Shown one piece after another: positions 32,788 to 40,237 of a stretch of DNA of 42,279 nucleotides. The notes beneath the pieces are model-generated. The model was given only the letters and a program-made list of their open reading frames with translations. It made no database searches and was not told the DNA's origin. Position 1 is the first letter of the stretch; every line of letters starts with the position of its first letter. This DNA comes from a virus. The stretch spans positions 1-42,279 of the IMG/VR virus record IMGVR_UViG_3300008954_000097, one strand, 5' to 3'. The translations under genes and the position numbers were made by a program.

Positions 32788-34505
32788 TATTTTTTCCTCC
32801 GATAACGAGCACGCTTACGCTTTGTTTGCACCTTATCTTGTTGAGACTGTTTACGGTAATCTTGAACTTGATCCCAGGTCATATCCCTGAACAGCACCAC
32901 ATTTTTAAGTTTGTCTTCCCCTTCACTTGATTTTCTTCGAGAGGGGGCACGGCGTGCTGCTGTCACTGCCATTTGCAGTGCGCTTATTTTATCCCAGTGA
33001 TGACGATTACGGCGCCTTTTATCGGCTGATTTTGCCCCATGAAGGATCTCATGAGTCACCGCGCGCTCCACCCGTTTATCGTGCTTATACCCAGTTAATT
33101 GGTCAACCGTATCAACATCATTAAGCACCAATTCGTCTTTTAAGGCTTCCTGTAGCCAACTTAGCATTTGATCTACAGACTTCGATGTAGCCGTGATCCC
33201 TGGTCTGTAGGCTTTTTCATAAAAGACATTCTTGCACTCCATCTCTTCGAGTAGGGCTAAAACTGCCGCTCCGACCCCGTTTGACTCTACAGCCACGGTG
33301 GCATGATTATATCGTCGAGCTACTTGAAGAAGTTTCTTAGTGAACGGGAGAGGTTCAGTATGATCTGCAAAACAAGCCACCTGAGTCCACTCCCCCTCGA
33401 AGACCTTAAGGACCTGAAAAGCAGCATGGTCGCGAGCAGCATAACCAGCAGGGTCAACTCCGATGACATATAGGGCTCCTACTTCAGGCGTCTCATATTC
33501 ATGGTAGGGCCCCGCCCATTCTACAAGCTCCCGCTCCCTGTGTCTTTTTAAGAGCGAGGCGTGAATGACGGAAGAGGAGGAAGTTAGCCAGCAGGTGAGG
33601 TCATCTAAAGGATAGTAAACATTAAATAGATCAGGGTTACGCCGAATTTGAGGGTCAATATCAAGCATTAACCTTCTAAATGCTAAGTTCTCTTTTCTAA
33701 GTCCTAACGGGCCATAGCGGTCCAGTAGGCGGATCTCCTCTAAATCCAATGCTGCCCCTTCAGGCCATGGACGTTGATTGAGTTTGCCATCCCAAAAAGG
33801 GAAGAACGCATAGAGGCCCCTGCCTACGCCCCGCTTCGCGTCCCGACACTGGTCGTGCCACCATTCGGCAGACGGGGCGTCCATCGGTGAGGGAGTAGAC
33901 TCAAGCAGCATTAATGAATGATCTCGGTTAATCATCGAAGGATAGATCAAAGTATATTGTTCGCCCGCATTCGCCCAATAAGGCACTTCTGAAGCATGAA
34001 AACTATCAGGGGATTGACCGATACCAACGGCTCCCGACTCCCCTGAGAGGACACGTAGCTTACCCCCAGCGGTGTCTTTAAACGTTAGCTGGCGGCTCTC
34101 TCGGTTAGGTACGGTGGGTGAGCGTAACGAATCGGGCCACCTTGCATGGCAAAAGTGAACCCGACTATGCAAGTATTCTGCACGCTTCTTGTTATCCGCA
34201 ATACAAACATGGTCCCAGCCAGGCGTATAGGCAGTCTTAGCGTAAGCACATAATTCAGCCACGAGAGACTTCCCCCCTTGTCGATAGCCAAGGAGGGTGA
34301 GCCATTTCGTCTGACCGTGCTCTGTCTTAGGTGCGTCAGAGAAGTAGGAAAGGATGGTTGACTGAAGATTATGTGTAATTTTAAACGGGTCAAAGGTGAC
34401 CTCTGCCCCCGTTGATTGATCGTGTACTTTCCCATATGCCCGAAGACTCAATGAAGGATCTGCTAAGGCTTCAAGAGCTTCTGAGGCGGAAATATTACTC
34501 GTCAT
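32787..34505 (-). CDS. Terminase large subunit (packaging ATPase and nuclease)
   Basis: This 572-residue motor cuts and pumps phage DNA into the prohead. ATPase: a deviant Walker A, GYRQGGKS (73-80), a Walker B-type acidic site in DSFHASEVPYW (Glu173), and motif III LLESTPSP (200-207). Nuclease (RNase H-like): VIGVDPAGYAARDH (Asp351), ATVAVESNGVG (Glu407) and HHWDKISAL (Asp505), the usual triad. Length is normal. It overlaps the end of the preceding candidate small subunit by 11 bases. The packaging strategy (cos, pac or direct repeats) cannot be read from here. Confidence 0.9.
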   Translation of the reverse strand: MTSNISASEALEALADPSLSLRAYGKVHDQSTGAEVTFDPFKITHNLQSTILSYFSDAPKTEHGQTKWLTLLGYRQGGKSLVAELCAYAKTAYTPGWDHVCIADNKKRAEYLHSRVHFCHARWPDSLRSPTVPNRESRQLTFKDTAGGKLRVLSGESGAVGIGQSPDSFHASEVPYWANAGEQYTLIYPSMINRDHSLMLLESTPSPMDAPSAEWWHDQCRDAKRGVGRGLYAFFPFWDGKLNQRPWPEGAALDLEEIRLLDRYGPLGLRKENLAFRRLMLDIDPQIRRNPDLFNVYYPLDDLTCWLTSSSSVIHASLLKRHRERELVEWAGPYHEYETPEVGALYVIGVDPAGYAARDHAAFQVLKVFEGEWTQVACFADHTEPLPFTKKLLQVARRYNHATVAVESNGVGAAVLALLEEMECKNVFYEKAYRPGITATSKSVDQMLSWLQEALKDELVLNDVDTVDQLTGYKHDKRVERAVTHEILHGAKSADKRRRNRHHWDKISALQMAVTAARRAPSRRKSSEGEDKLKNVVLFRDMTWDQVQDYRKQSQQDKVQTKRKRARYRRKK

Positions 34506-34950
34506 TTACAGCTATCTTGTCGTTTATAACTATTTTTTCAGGGAGGTCATCTTCCGCCGGAATTGCGTCAACAACAGTATAGGAGGCTTCTAAGCGAGGT
34601 GATTCGCGTCGAACAGAGACGAGCGCAGTGATAACATCTGAGTAAGCTGATTCTGGTGTTCCTTGAGCGGTGTTCTTCGTCGCAATAATGGTGAACATTA
34701 GCTCAGCGTACATCCTTGCTTCTCTGGCAATAGCTGGGGTAATATTCCCCTCTACCAGTTCAGCGAGCAATACTTGAGAAAAACTGATGAGATCGTCATA
34801 ACTATTAACTTTATGCTTTCTTAGCAGCCCACTAATCAACTCACGCTTCTCAGCGGGGACGAGTGTAAGCCAACTTCGATATTCGGGGCCCTCGCCTGAT
34901 TGAGTAGGGCGTTGTACTGATGTGCGTGATCCGCGTGACTTTTTAGCCAT
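34495..34950 (-). CDS. Candidate terminase small subunit
   Basis: This 151-residue protein lies directly before TerL, overlapping it by 11 bases, as small subunits usually do. A basic N-terminus (AKKSRGSRTSVQRP) is followed by helices (AEKRELISGLLRKHKVNSYD) that could form an HTH. An amphipathic helix follows (ITPAIAREARMYAELMFTII), then an acidic tail. No clear family signature is seen, so the assignment rests on position, size and layout. An alternative is that the upstream 285-residue HTH-type gene fills this role. Confidence 0.45.
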   Translation of the reverse strand: MAKKSRGSRTSVQRPTQSGEGPEYRSWLTLVPAEKRELISGLLRKHKVNSYDDLISFSQVLLAELVEGNITPAIAREARMYAELMFTIIATKNTAQGTPESAYSDVITALVSVRRESPRLEASYTVVDAIPAEDDLPEKIVINDKIAVNDE

Positions 34951-35807
34951 TAATCTCTCCTTTGAGAATGAAGCCCTAACCAGTTTTTATTTAGCCCTTG
35001 CCTGAGTAGAGATCTTTTTTTAAGGGCTCCTGAAGTAATGGCCTGCCAGAAATAGGGTGAGTCAGTAAGTAACTTTACCATGTCACTTTCAATAAGATGC
35101 GGCCCTTTAACTAAAGAATGTTGTAGACGAAGCTTTTTTAACATGCCTACATCCAGGTGAATCGGCCAATAAGTTTTTGACCAATCTACATTAGCACACC
35201 ATAACTGAAACTGGGGCACTTCACACAAAGCCTTAAGGTCAGTGAACATTTCTTCTTTAATCAATTCTACGGGCTCACCTGTAATCCGAGCCATTTGATG
35301 TACGCTCATACCAAAACAATAGGCCCTTAGGTAAAAAATCCCTTTCTGTCCGAAAATAACCCCATGAATTTTTCCCCTATCCATACAAGCTAATTCGTAG
35401 GGCGTTGGAGGAGGCACCGGCCCGAAAGCGTCTTTTAGGAAGCGCGGGTATGTTCTAGGGGCGATATAAGCGTTTGGGGAGAGGAACCACTCTAAAATTG
35501 CGGGCGTTTGAAGTAACCAATTTTTGATCGTATCCCTAAACTCTCGCTTCGAAGAAATTGGGACAAACCACTTAAAGTTTTTCTTCCGATATTTCTGAGC
35601 GAATTCTAGTACAAGATGTTCAGCTTGATGCATAAATTTTACCCGCCTAACCCCGCTTTCTGCTCGAATTGCCATGTGCATGATAGGGTGCTTAAAGGGG
35701 TAGGTGCGTGGGGGAAATTTACCCGTTCTGTGGTCCAGTAGGGTTTTAGGTCGCTTTTGTTTAGCCTTTTGTTTAGCTTTTTGTTTAGTCTTTTGTGCAG
35801 CTTCCAT
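34950..35807 (-). CDS. Basic protein with sigma-like helix-turn-helix
   Basis: This 285-residue protein has a Lys/Gln repeat at the start (KTKQKAKQKAKQKRPK). The middle contains FYLRAYCFGMSVHQMARITG followed by EPVELIKEEMFTDLKAL (about 158-195), which resembles a sigma-70 region 4-type HTH (LR-x-h-x-x-x-MS-x-x-x-IA-x-x-x-x). The C-terminal part is basic (ALKKRSLLRQGLNKNW). It overlaps the next gene by one base and follows the primase gene by 2. It may be a DNA-recognition subunit of the terminase, or a transcription regulator. I cannot decide between these. Confidence 0.5.
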   Translation of the reverse strand: MEAAQKTKQKAKQKAKQKRPKTLLDHRTGKFPPRTYPFKHPIMHMAIRAESGVRRVKFMHQAEHLVLEFAQKYRKKNFKWFVPISSKREFRDTIKNWLLQTPAILEWFLSPNAYIAPRTYPRFLKDAFGPVPPPTPYELACMDRGKIHGVIFGQKGIFYLRAYCFGMSVHQMARITGEPVELIKEEMFTDLKALCEVPQFQLWCANVDWSKTYWPIHLDVGMLKKLRLQHSLVKGPHLIESDMVKLLTDSPYFWQAITSGALKKRSLLRQGLNKNWLGLHSQRRD

Positions 35808-35809
35808 CC

Positions 35810-38383
35810 TTATTCCTGACGAGTTTTAAATGTGATTACCTTAGAAGGTTTTTCTGTCTTTCCATGTACGTTGATATCTTCAACCCCTCTTAGTCTTATC
35901 CCGAGCCAAGGTCTGTAAGTCGTTTTAGACCCTTTCTTAGTAGGTTTCCCTTGTGTGAACCCTCTCTCTCGAAGAAGCATTCGAAAATACCTTGGCTTCA
36001 TAGGTGCTTCATGGTTTTCTTCGCACCAGTCGAGGAAAACGTTGTAGAGGACTTTTGGGTTAATCGAGGCGTCTTTTTCTATTTCACAGATGTCATCGAA
36101 GAAGGGTTTAAGTTGATCAAGCTGTTCACGGTATTCTTGGGTGGCTTCCACTACATCCTCGGGGGCATTAAGCCCGTTATGCTGCCAATCGAGGCATCCT
36201 GCGACGGCTCGGTTCAACAGCCCAGGTAATTCGTTCAAAAGTTTCATATCAAGGTGCTTATCTTGATTTTCTTCCGCGATTTTGACTTCAAAGGGGACGA
36301 GAAGCATCCTACGCCAGATACCTTCGTCATTTCCCTTGATAATGGGCTTATGGTTGGCTGAAAGCCAGATTTTGTGCGTAGGCTCGAATTCGAAGAAGTC
36401 TTTTTGCATATATCGGGCCTTAATGATGTCCCCACCTGTCATTTGCTTGATTGAAGCCTCTGCTAAGCTCCTCCCCCGGTCGATCTCGGAACTTACGACG
36501 AATCTGGCCCCTAAGAGGTCCGCTACTTCCGTTGGATGGCGCCCATTCTTCGAGGAGAGCAACAACTCAGGGGCGGATTGTTTTGCATACCCCCCTAACA
36601 GGTGTTGGATGGTACCTAAGAACGTCGATTTACCGTTTGCCCCAGTACCGTAGAGGAAGATGAGCTTTTGCTCACTTACCAGCCCTGTAAGTGAGTAGCC
36701 TAAGTATCTATAGAGGAAAGAGATGAGATCTAGACGCCCTCCCATAATCTCATGCAGAAACTTATCCCAAGTTGGGCACTTGGCATTCGGGTCGTACTCG
36801 ACTGGACACATTTTGGTAACGAGATCCCCTCTGCTGTGGGGGAGTAGTTGCCCGGTTTTTAAATCTACCGTACCGTTCTTAGTGTTTAACTTCCAGGGGT
36901 CTTTATCGAGTTGGTTCACGTCAATCGCGACTTGTTGTTCATAAGAGGCTAGCCCGACCATCGCGTGGAGGGCTTTTGAGGATTCAGACTTGATCGCGTG
37001 TTTGTAGAGGCGCTCCTGCTTGTCGGAGTCTGTTGTGATGGCTGCTTCTGCAAAAATCGTTGCGACGGCTTGTTCAGCTAATCGCATGACTACCCCGGTT
37101 TCATCTGTGCGCCAACGGGCCCCGGTATAATGAAGCCACTTCTTCCATGAGCCCAGGTATCGGATATTCTCCCCGAAGCCGTTAATGAGGCGCTTTGCAT
37201 TACCGAGGTCAGTCAGGCCGGGAGAGTTGGGACCGGAGGGGCTGCGTTGGTTACTCCCTAAGCCGCCACCACCTCCCCCACCGGTCCCGTTCCCAGTCCC
37301 CCCGCTCGCGCTTCCCCCGCTAGCGAAGTTCCCAAACTTGTCTTGAAATACTTTCCAGCCCTTACGCCCGGCACCGACACAGTTTTGGTGCATACATCCT
37401 GCGTAGATGTCTCCTGCGTTCGTCTGGACGATGTAGGCCGAGCGGTCGTTGTGGTCTGAATTGAAGGGGCAAGTATCAAAGACCCACTTACGTCCCTTGT
37501 CCGCCCACTTCATTTCGACTGGCCGGTCAGTTTCGTCAAAATGGGCGTGGACCCACATGTCGAGGCGCCGCGCTTTTTCCGAGCTAAAGCCCCCGTTGCT
37601 TAAGGGGGCTCGTTTTGCGAATGCTTCAAACTTCTTCTTGGGTACCTTACGGAAGTTTTCTGGGACATTGAGAAGGCGTGCGACTCGATGTGGACGGTCG
37701 TCAACGTTAGCGCCCTTACGTGCTGCTGTACCATACAGCTTCCAGATCCTTGCAGGGTTAAAGACCTTCTGGTCGATCTCCACGCCGTCCGTAGCAAAGA
37801 ATAACTCTAGGGCTGCGTAGAATCTGCGGATTAATTCGTGCTTTGGCGGCATGTTGATCTTGTAGATCAAATGGGCGCCGTTTCCTGAGTCGCCCACAAT
37901 CGGGGCGGGCCACCCCTCTGCTGCTAAGGACTGATAGATTAACTTGCTAACTTTGAAGGCGAGGCGTTTCTCTTCTTGGCTGGCAGAGATGTGCGAAGGA
38001 CGCACGGGGTCTATGTCGATGAGCAAGTAAGTGTGCTCTAGGATGTCAGAGTCTTGAGTTGAAGGAAGCCCAGAGGTTAGCTTGTTGGGGCTACGGGCGA
38101 AAAGGGCAGGGTTGATTTTATTGGGCGTGATGTAGACGCCGTTAGCCCCGGCGTCACTACATGCTGCGGCTGCAGAGGCCAGTTTATCAAAGTCGTTGAA
38201 GTAGCCCGATGTTATGTGGGACTTACTTCCGTACTTGGAAGGTGATATGACGCGTAACTCTACGACGGGTAATGGTTGATCGACACCCCTACCAGCTTTA
38301 GCATCCAGCGGGAAGAGGGCATAGAGTGTTCTTGTGATCTCCTGAGGGGAGCTTAGTAAGGATATGTTCATGGCGGCGCTCAT
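35810..38383 (-). CDS. Primase-helicase (AEP-type primase plus D5/SF3 helicase)
   Basis: This 857-residue fusion would open and prime replication. Primase part (1-250): LLIDIDP with the D-x-D pair at 123-125, GDSGNGAH (164-171) and VEIDQKVFNPARIWKLYGT, as in archaeo-eukaryotic-type primases. A Cys/His cluster lies at 305-335. A Gly/Ser/Asn linker (350-385) leads to a D5-N region and an SF3 helicase: Walker A GTGANGKST (579-587), Walker B VVSSEIDRG (629-637) and motif C IWLSANHKP (672-680). A winged-helix end follows (PRYFRMLLRERGFTQGKP). No good ribosome site precedes the ATG; the leader is a CTACTCC repeat. Identity is sure. Confidence 0.9.
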   Translation of the reverse strand: MSAAMNISLLSSPQEITRTLYALFPLDAKAGRGVDQPLPVVELRVISPSKYGSKSHITSGYFNDFDKLASAAAACSDAGANGVYITPNKINPALFARSPNKLTSGLPSTQDSDILEHTYLLIDIDPVRPSHISASQEEKRLAFKVSKLIYQSLAAEGWPAPIVGDSGNGAHLIYKINMPPKHELIRRFYAALELFFATDGVEIDQKVFNPARIWKLYGTAARKGANVDDRPHRVARLLNVPENFRKVPKKKFEAFAKRAPLSNGGFSSEKARRLDMWVHAHFDETDRPVEMKWADKGRKWVFDTCPFNSDHNDRSAYIVQTNAGDIYAGCMHQNCVGAGRKGWKVFQDKFGNFASGGSASGGTGNGTGGGGGGGLGSNQRSPSGPNSPGLTDLGNAKRLINGFGENIRYLGSWKKWLHYTGARWRTDETGVVMRLAEQAVATIFAEAAITTDSDKQERLYKHAIKSESSKALHAMVGLASYEQQVAIDVNQLDKDPWKLNTKNGTVDLKTGQLLPHSRGDLVTKMCPVEYDPNAKCPTWDKFLHEIMGGRLDLISFLYRYLGYSLTGLVSEQKLIFLYGTGANGKSTFLGTIQHLLGGYAKQSAPELLLSSKNGRHPTEVADLLGARFVVSSEIDRGRSLAEASIKQMTGGDIIKARYMQKDFFEFEPTHKIWLSANHKPIIKGNDEGIWRRMLLVPFEVKIAEENQDKHLDMKLLNELPGLLNRAVAGCLDWQHNGLNAPEDVVEATQEYREQLDQLKPFFDDICEIEKDASINPKVLYNVFLDWCEENHEAPMKPRYFRMLLRERGFTQGKPTKKGSKTTYRPWLGIRLRGVEDINVHGKTEKPSKVITFKTRQE

Positions 38384-38384
38384 T

Positions 38385-38410
38385 GGAGTAGGGAGTAGGG
38401 AGTAGGAGTA
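38385..38410 (-). repeat. Tandem heptamer in the primase leader
   Basis: GGAGTAG is repeated 3.7 times (38385-38410) on the + strand. On the - strand this reads as CTACTCC repeats ending one base before the primase ATG, so the gene has no Shine-Dalgarno. The C-rich repeat resembles the anti-Shine-Dalgarno sequence itself. It could be prone to copy-number slippage. Confidence 0.8.
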
Positions 38411-38449
38411 TAGAGCACTATAGTAAGCTTTAGAGATTTAAAAAAGAAT

Positions 38450-38992
38450 TTAGTCGAATAAATCGTCCGTACTAAGGGGCTCATTTAGGTGACCACAGCC
38501 ATCCTTCGATGAAACATTGGGGATAATGACTGGAGCTACTTTGGGGCTGAAGTAGGTTTGAGCCGCCCGTTTTTGAGGGCTGTCTTGAGCAGTGTCTTGA
38601 GTAGCGTCTTGAGCAGTGTCGCCGGCGCTGCCGTCAATACCGTCAATACCATCGTCGCCGTCAGTACCGCGATCAGAGGAAACATAGTTTGGGATACTGC
38701 ATAGCTCTTGGAGACGTTGGGCTAACTCGCTACCAAACTCGGTGCCTAGTTTTTCCATGGAGCGGTAAAGCTCAGTTTCCCATTGCTGGTGATTAGTGGT
38801 AGAGCCGTTGAGGTAGTTCTCAATGCTTGCTTTACCCACCCTCCACTGGGAGCCCACTTTTACTGCATCCAGTTTGCCTTTCTTTAGTAGGGCCCTGACA
38901 GTGTTGGGGCATACTTTCAAGTAATCAGCAACTTCTTGTATGGAGAAGAGGTGAGAAGTGTCGAGAGATTTACTGCGTAGGTTATGGGGCAT
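38450..38992 (-). CDS. MerR/excisionase-type HTH regulator or origin-binding candidate
   Basis: The ATG at 38992 is chosen (180 residues). AGGAG sits seven bases upstream, and the longer alternatives start inside the probable promoter. Residues 16-62 (LFSIQEVADYLKVCPNTVRA then LLKKGKLDAVKVGSQWRVGK) are a clear winged HTH of the MerR/excisionase-like family (HTH_17). A helical stretch (about 70-105) may dimerise. Residues 110-135 are acidic repeats (DGDDGIDGIDG, DTAQDATQDTAQD), probably a flexible tail. It lies beside the TGTAACC array and has one such box on its own start site, so it is the best candidate to bind the array. It directly precedes the primase-helicase gene. Confidence 0.7.
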   Translation of the reverse strand: MPHNLRSKSLDTSHLFSIQEVADYLKVCPNTVRALLKKGKLDAVKVGSQWRVGKASIENYLNGSTTNHQQWETELYRSMEKLGTEFGSELAQRLQELCSIPNYVSSDRGTDGDDGIDGIDGSAGDTAQDATQDTAQDSPQKRAAQTYFSPKVAPVIIPNVSSKDGCGHLNEPLSTDDLFD

Positions 38993-39023
38993 ACAGAAAC
39001 TCCTAGTCTGGATTGGTAATGGC

Positions 39024-39061
39024 TGTAACCCCATTGTAGTGGAAGGTGATGTGTGCGTCAA
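39024..39061 (-). promoter_or_regulatory. Sigma70 promoter of the HTH gene with TGTAACC operator
   Basis: On the - strand TTGACG (39056-39061) and TACAAT (39033-39038) are 17 bases apart, a very good match. A TGTAACC box (39024-39030) lies over the expected transcription start, so binding there would block initiation. This suggests autoregulation by the HTH product. The leader from about 39026 to the ATG is about 34 bases. Confidence 0.75.
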
Positions 39062-39096
39062 GCGCTCAGGGCCATATTTCTTCTATTTCTCTTGAA

Positions 39097-39450
39097 TTGA
39101 CATATCCTTGACTGCCTGTAACCGTCTGTAACCTAGTCTGTAACCTACCAAGTGTTTTGGATGGACCTTACTTATCGCGAGGTAGGGTGGTCAAAAGTTA
39201 CAGGTTACAGGAAATAGATAACTGGAGCCCTATAGAGAGTATATAGTACATGCCTTTTTTTTACTTTAGTCTTTTTTAGAAAAGGAAAGAGTCTTTAGGG
39301 CCCCTATATAGGGCTTTGGCACTTTTCTGTAACCTGTAACCTTTTAGACTTTTTAAAAATAGCTATATACTTTAAAACTACATTATCAAAATAAAACCAG
39401 AGGTTACAAAGTAGGTTACAGAGGGTTACAAACCGTCAATAAATTGTCAA
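39097..39450. repeat. Mirror-symmetric TGTAACC/TTGAC array, probable replication origin
   Basis: Left arm (39097-39145): TTGAC at 39097 and 39108, TGTAACC at 39117, 39127 and 39139. Right arm (39402-39450): the same five boxes in reverse order and on the other strand, GGTTACA at 39402, 39414 and 39424, GTCAA at 39435 and 39446. The spacings are identical (11, 9, 10, 12). Inside, GTTACAGGTTACAG at 39197-39210 faces its exact complement at 39327-39340. The centre (39211-39326) is AT-rich with T runs and CCTATATAGG. The gaps between boxes differ while the boxes do not, so the boxes are selected. A bidirectional origin or operator array is inferred. Confidence 0.85.
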
Positions 39451-39488
39451 ACGAGTATGGCAAGTGGGGGTAAAAAGATAACCGGTGT

Positions 39489-39555
39489 GCCGTAGCTTAG
39501 TTGGTAAAAGGGCGCTATGGGCTTAGGAAGTCGATTTGAGGGGTCAAGTGTAGGC
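39489..39555 (+). pseudogene. Decayed tRNA-like sequence
   Basis: The first half, GCCGTAGCTTAGTTGGTA and the following GGGC, reads as a tRNA start and D-arm. The D-stem GCTT/GGGC pairs with two wobbles. The rest (AGGAAGTCG, then GGGGTCAAGTG, then TAGGC) loosely recalls the variable and T-arm regions, but the anticodon stem does not pair and the acceptor ends pair poorly. It is not a working tRNA. It may be a remnant of a host or phage tRNA, or an old attachment site. Confidence 0.3.
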
Positions 39556-39566
39556 TAAAAGTTAAC

Positions 39567-39670
39567 CATTGGTAGAGGACAAAACTGCTTGTCGTGCGTT
39601 TACCTCCTACCATAGGTAAAAACAGGCCCCCCCAATAAGGGGGGATGCCCGTTAGGGCGATACCCCTTTT
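39567..39670 (+). other. Hairpin-rich segment with alternative pairings ending in TTTT
   Basis: Three hairpins are visible. GGTAG-AGG (from 39571) can pair with CCT-CTACC (ending 39611). CCCCCC (39628-39633) can pair with GGGGGG (39639-39644). Alternatively GGGG (39641-39644) with GCCC and GGGC inside pairs with CCCC (39663-39666), followed by TTTT. The last two exclude each other, as in an attenuator or small RNA with a terminator. No promoter was identified. Confidence 0.35.
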
Positions 39671-40037
39671 GGGAAATGCATTTGGGCGAATACGAGGACG
39701 CTTTAGCGGCCGAGTGTTCTCCTTTGCACCGGCTGCTGCCCCCTACCCTTCTCTGGTGTAACCCCCCCGGCCCTGGGCGTGCTTAGCTAATCCTGACCAC
39801 AGGTTATACTCCCCTGCAGTACGTAGTCGTGCCTATACTCGGCTGAGTTAGGAGGTCACGGGGCGGCGCGACTGGATAGACGCTGCATCTAACCCCGGCC
39901 CCCTACCCTAACCCGATACGCCTTTAGCCTTCATCCACCCCGGCCCGAGTGCGATTAAAAGGCGAGCGAAGCGAGCGCGCGAGATTTACAATTTCGGGTG
40001 TTGATAGTGGAGGTTCCACCGTGGCCTCGGCGGGCAT

Positions 40038-40091
40038 AAAAAAAGCGCCCTCACCCGTCTACGGCGTTTCAACCGTGAACAAGTGAGGGCG
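40038..40091 (-). terminator. Rho-independent terminator for the rightmost - strand genes
   Basis: On the - strand, a nine-pair stem (40083-40091 with 40046-40054, GTGAGGGCG type) closes a 28-base loop and is followed by seven T (A run at 40038-40044 on the + strand). The loop can form a smaller ACGG/CCGT hairpin. It lies 30 bases after the stop of the tiny membrane ORF, fitting an end-of-operon terminator. Confidence 0.8.
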
Positions 40092-40120
40092 TGAGGTGAC
40101 GAGCGCAAGCCGTCGACCGG

Positions 40121-40237
40121 CTAGCCGACAAGAAGCCAGCACGCATGGAGCATCGCCAGGGCTATCGCGTTAACCGTCAAGGCCAGGGCCCAATTAGTCA
40201 ACGCGTGGGTACTCGGGCTCGGGTTCGGCTTACGCAT
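40121..40237 (-). CDS. Tiny membrane peptide overlapping the end of the 668-residue gene
   Basis: This 38-codon frame begins MRKPNPSPSTHALTNW and continues as one hydrophobic span (about 15-38) before TAG. The first residues are basic and Pro-rich, giving an N-in orientation. Its ATG overlaps the last eight bases of the upstream gene, so it could be made by coupled translation; no separate ribosome site is clear. It ends 30 bases before the terminator, which supports being part of the transcript. No family is recognised. It is too short to be sure it is real. Confidence 0.4.
   Translation of the reverse strand: MRKPNPSPSTHALTNWALALTVNAIALAMLHACWLLVG

Larger units (their letters stand above)
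39451..40037. other. Gene-free, G+C-richer stretch
   Basis: No convincing coding frame on either strand. Contents seen: a tRNA-like remnant (39489-39555), a potential multi-hairpin RNA (39567-39670), C-rich runs near 39760-39780 and 39891-39905, and a GCGAGCGAAGCGAGC repeat at 39962-39976. Base composition changes here from AT-leaning to G+C-rich. It sits between the origin-like array and the 3' side of the rightmost gene. Confidence 0.6.

Noticed and set aside
36282-36653. 123-residue + strand frame opposite the helicase motifs
   Set aside because: The - strand frame carries Walker A, B and motif C here, so the + frame is a shadow.
38450-38992. Excisionase of a lysogeny module
   Set aside because: The HTH type fits, but there is no integrase or attachment site in the window; a replication or operator-binding role suits the context better.
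39097-39450. CRISPR array
   Set aside because: Repeats are seven bases, in both orientations and too closely spaced for spacers.
39481-39560. Functional tRNA gene
   Set aside because: Only the D-arm is convincing; the anticodon stem does not pair and the acceptor pairs badly, so it was kept only as a remnant.
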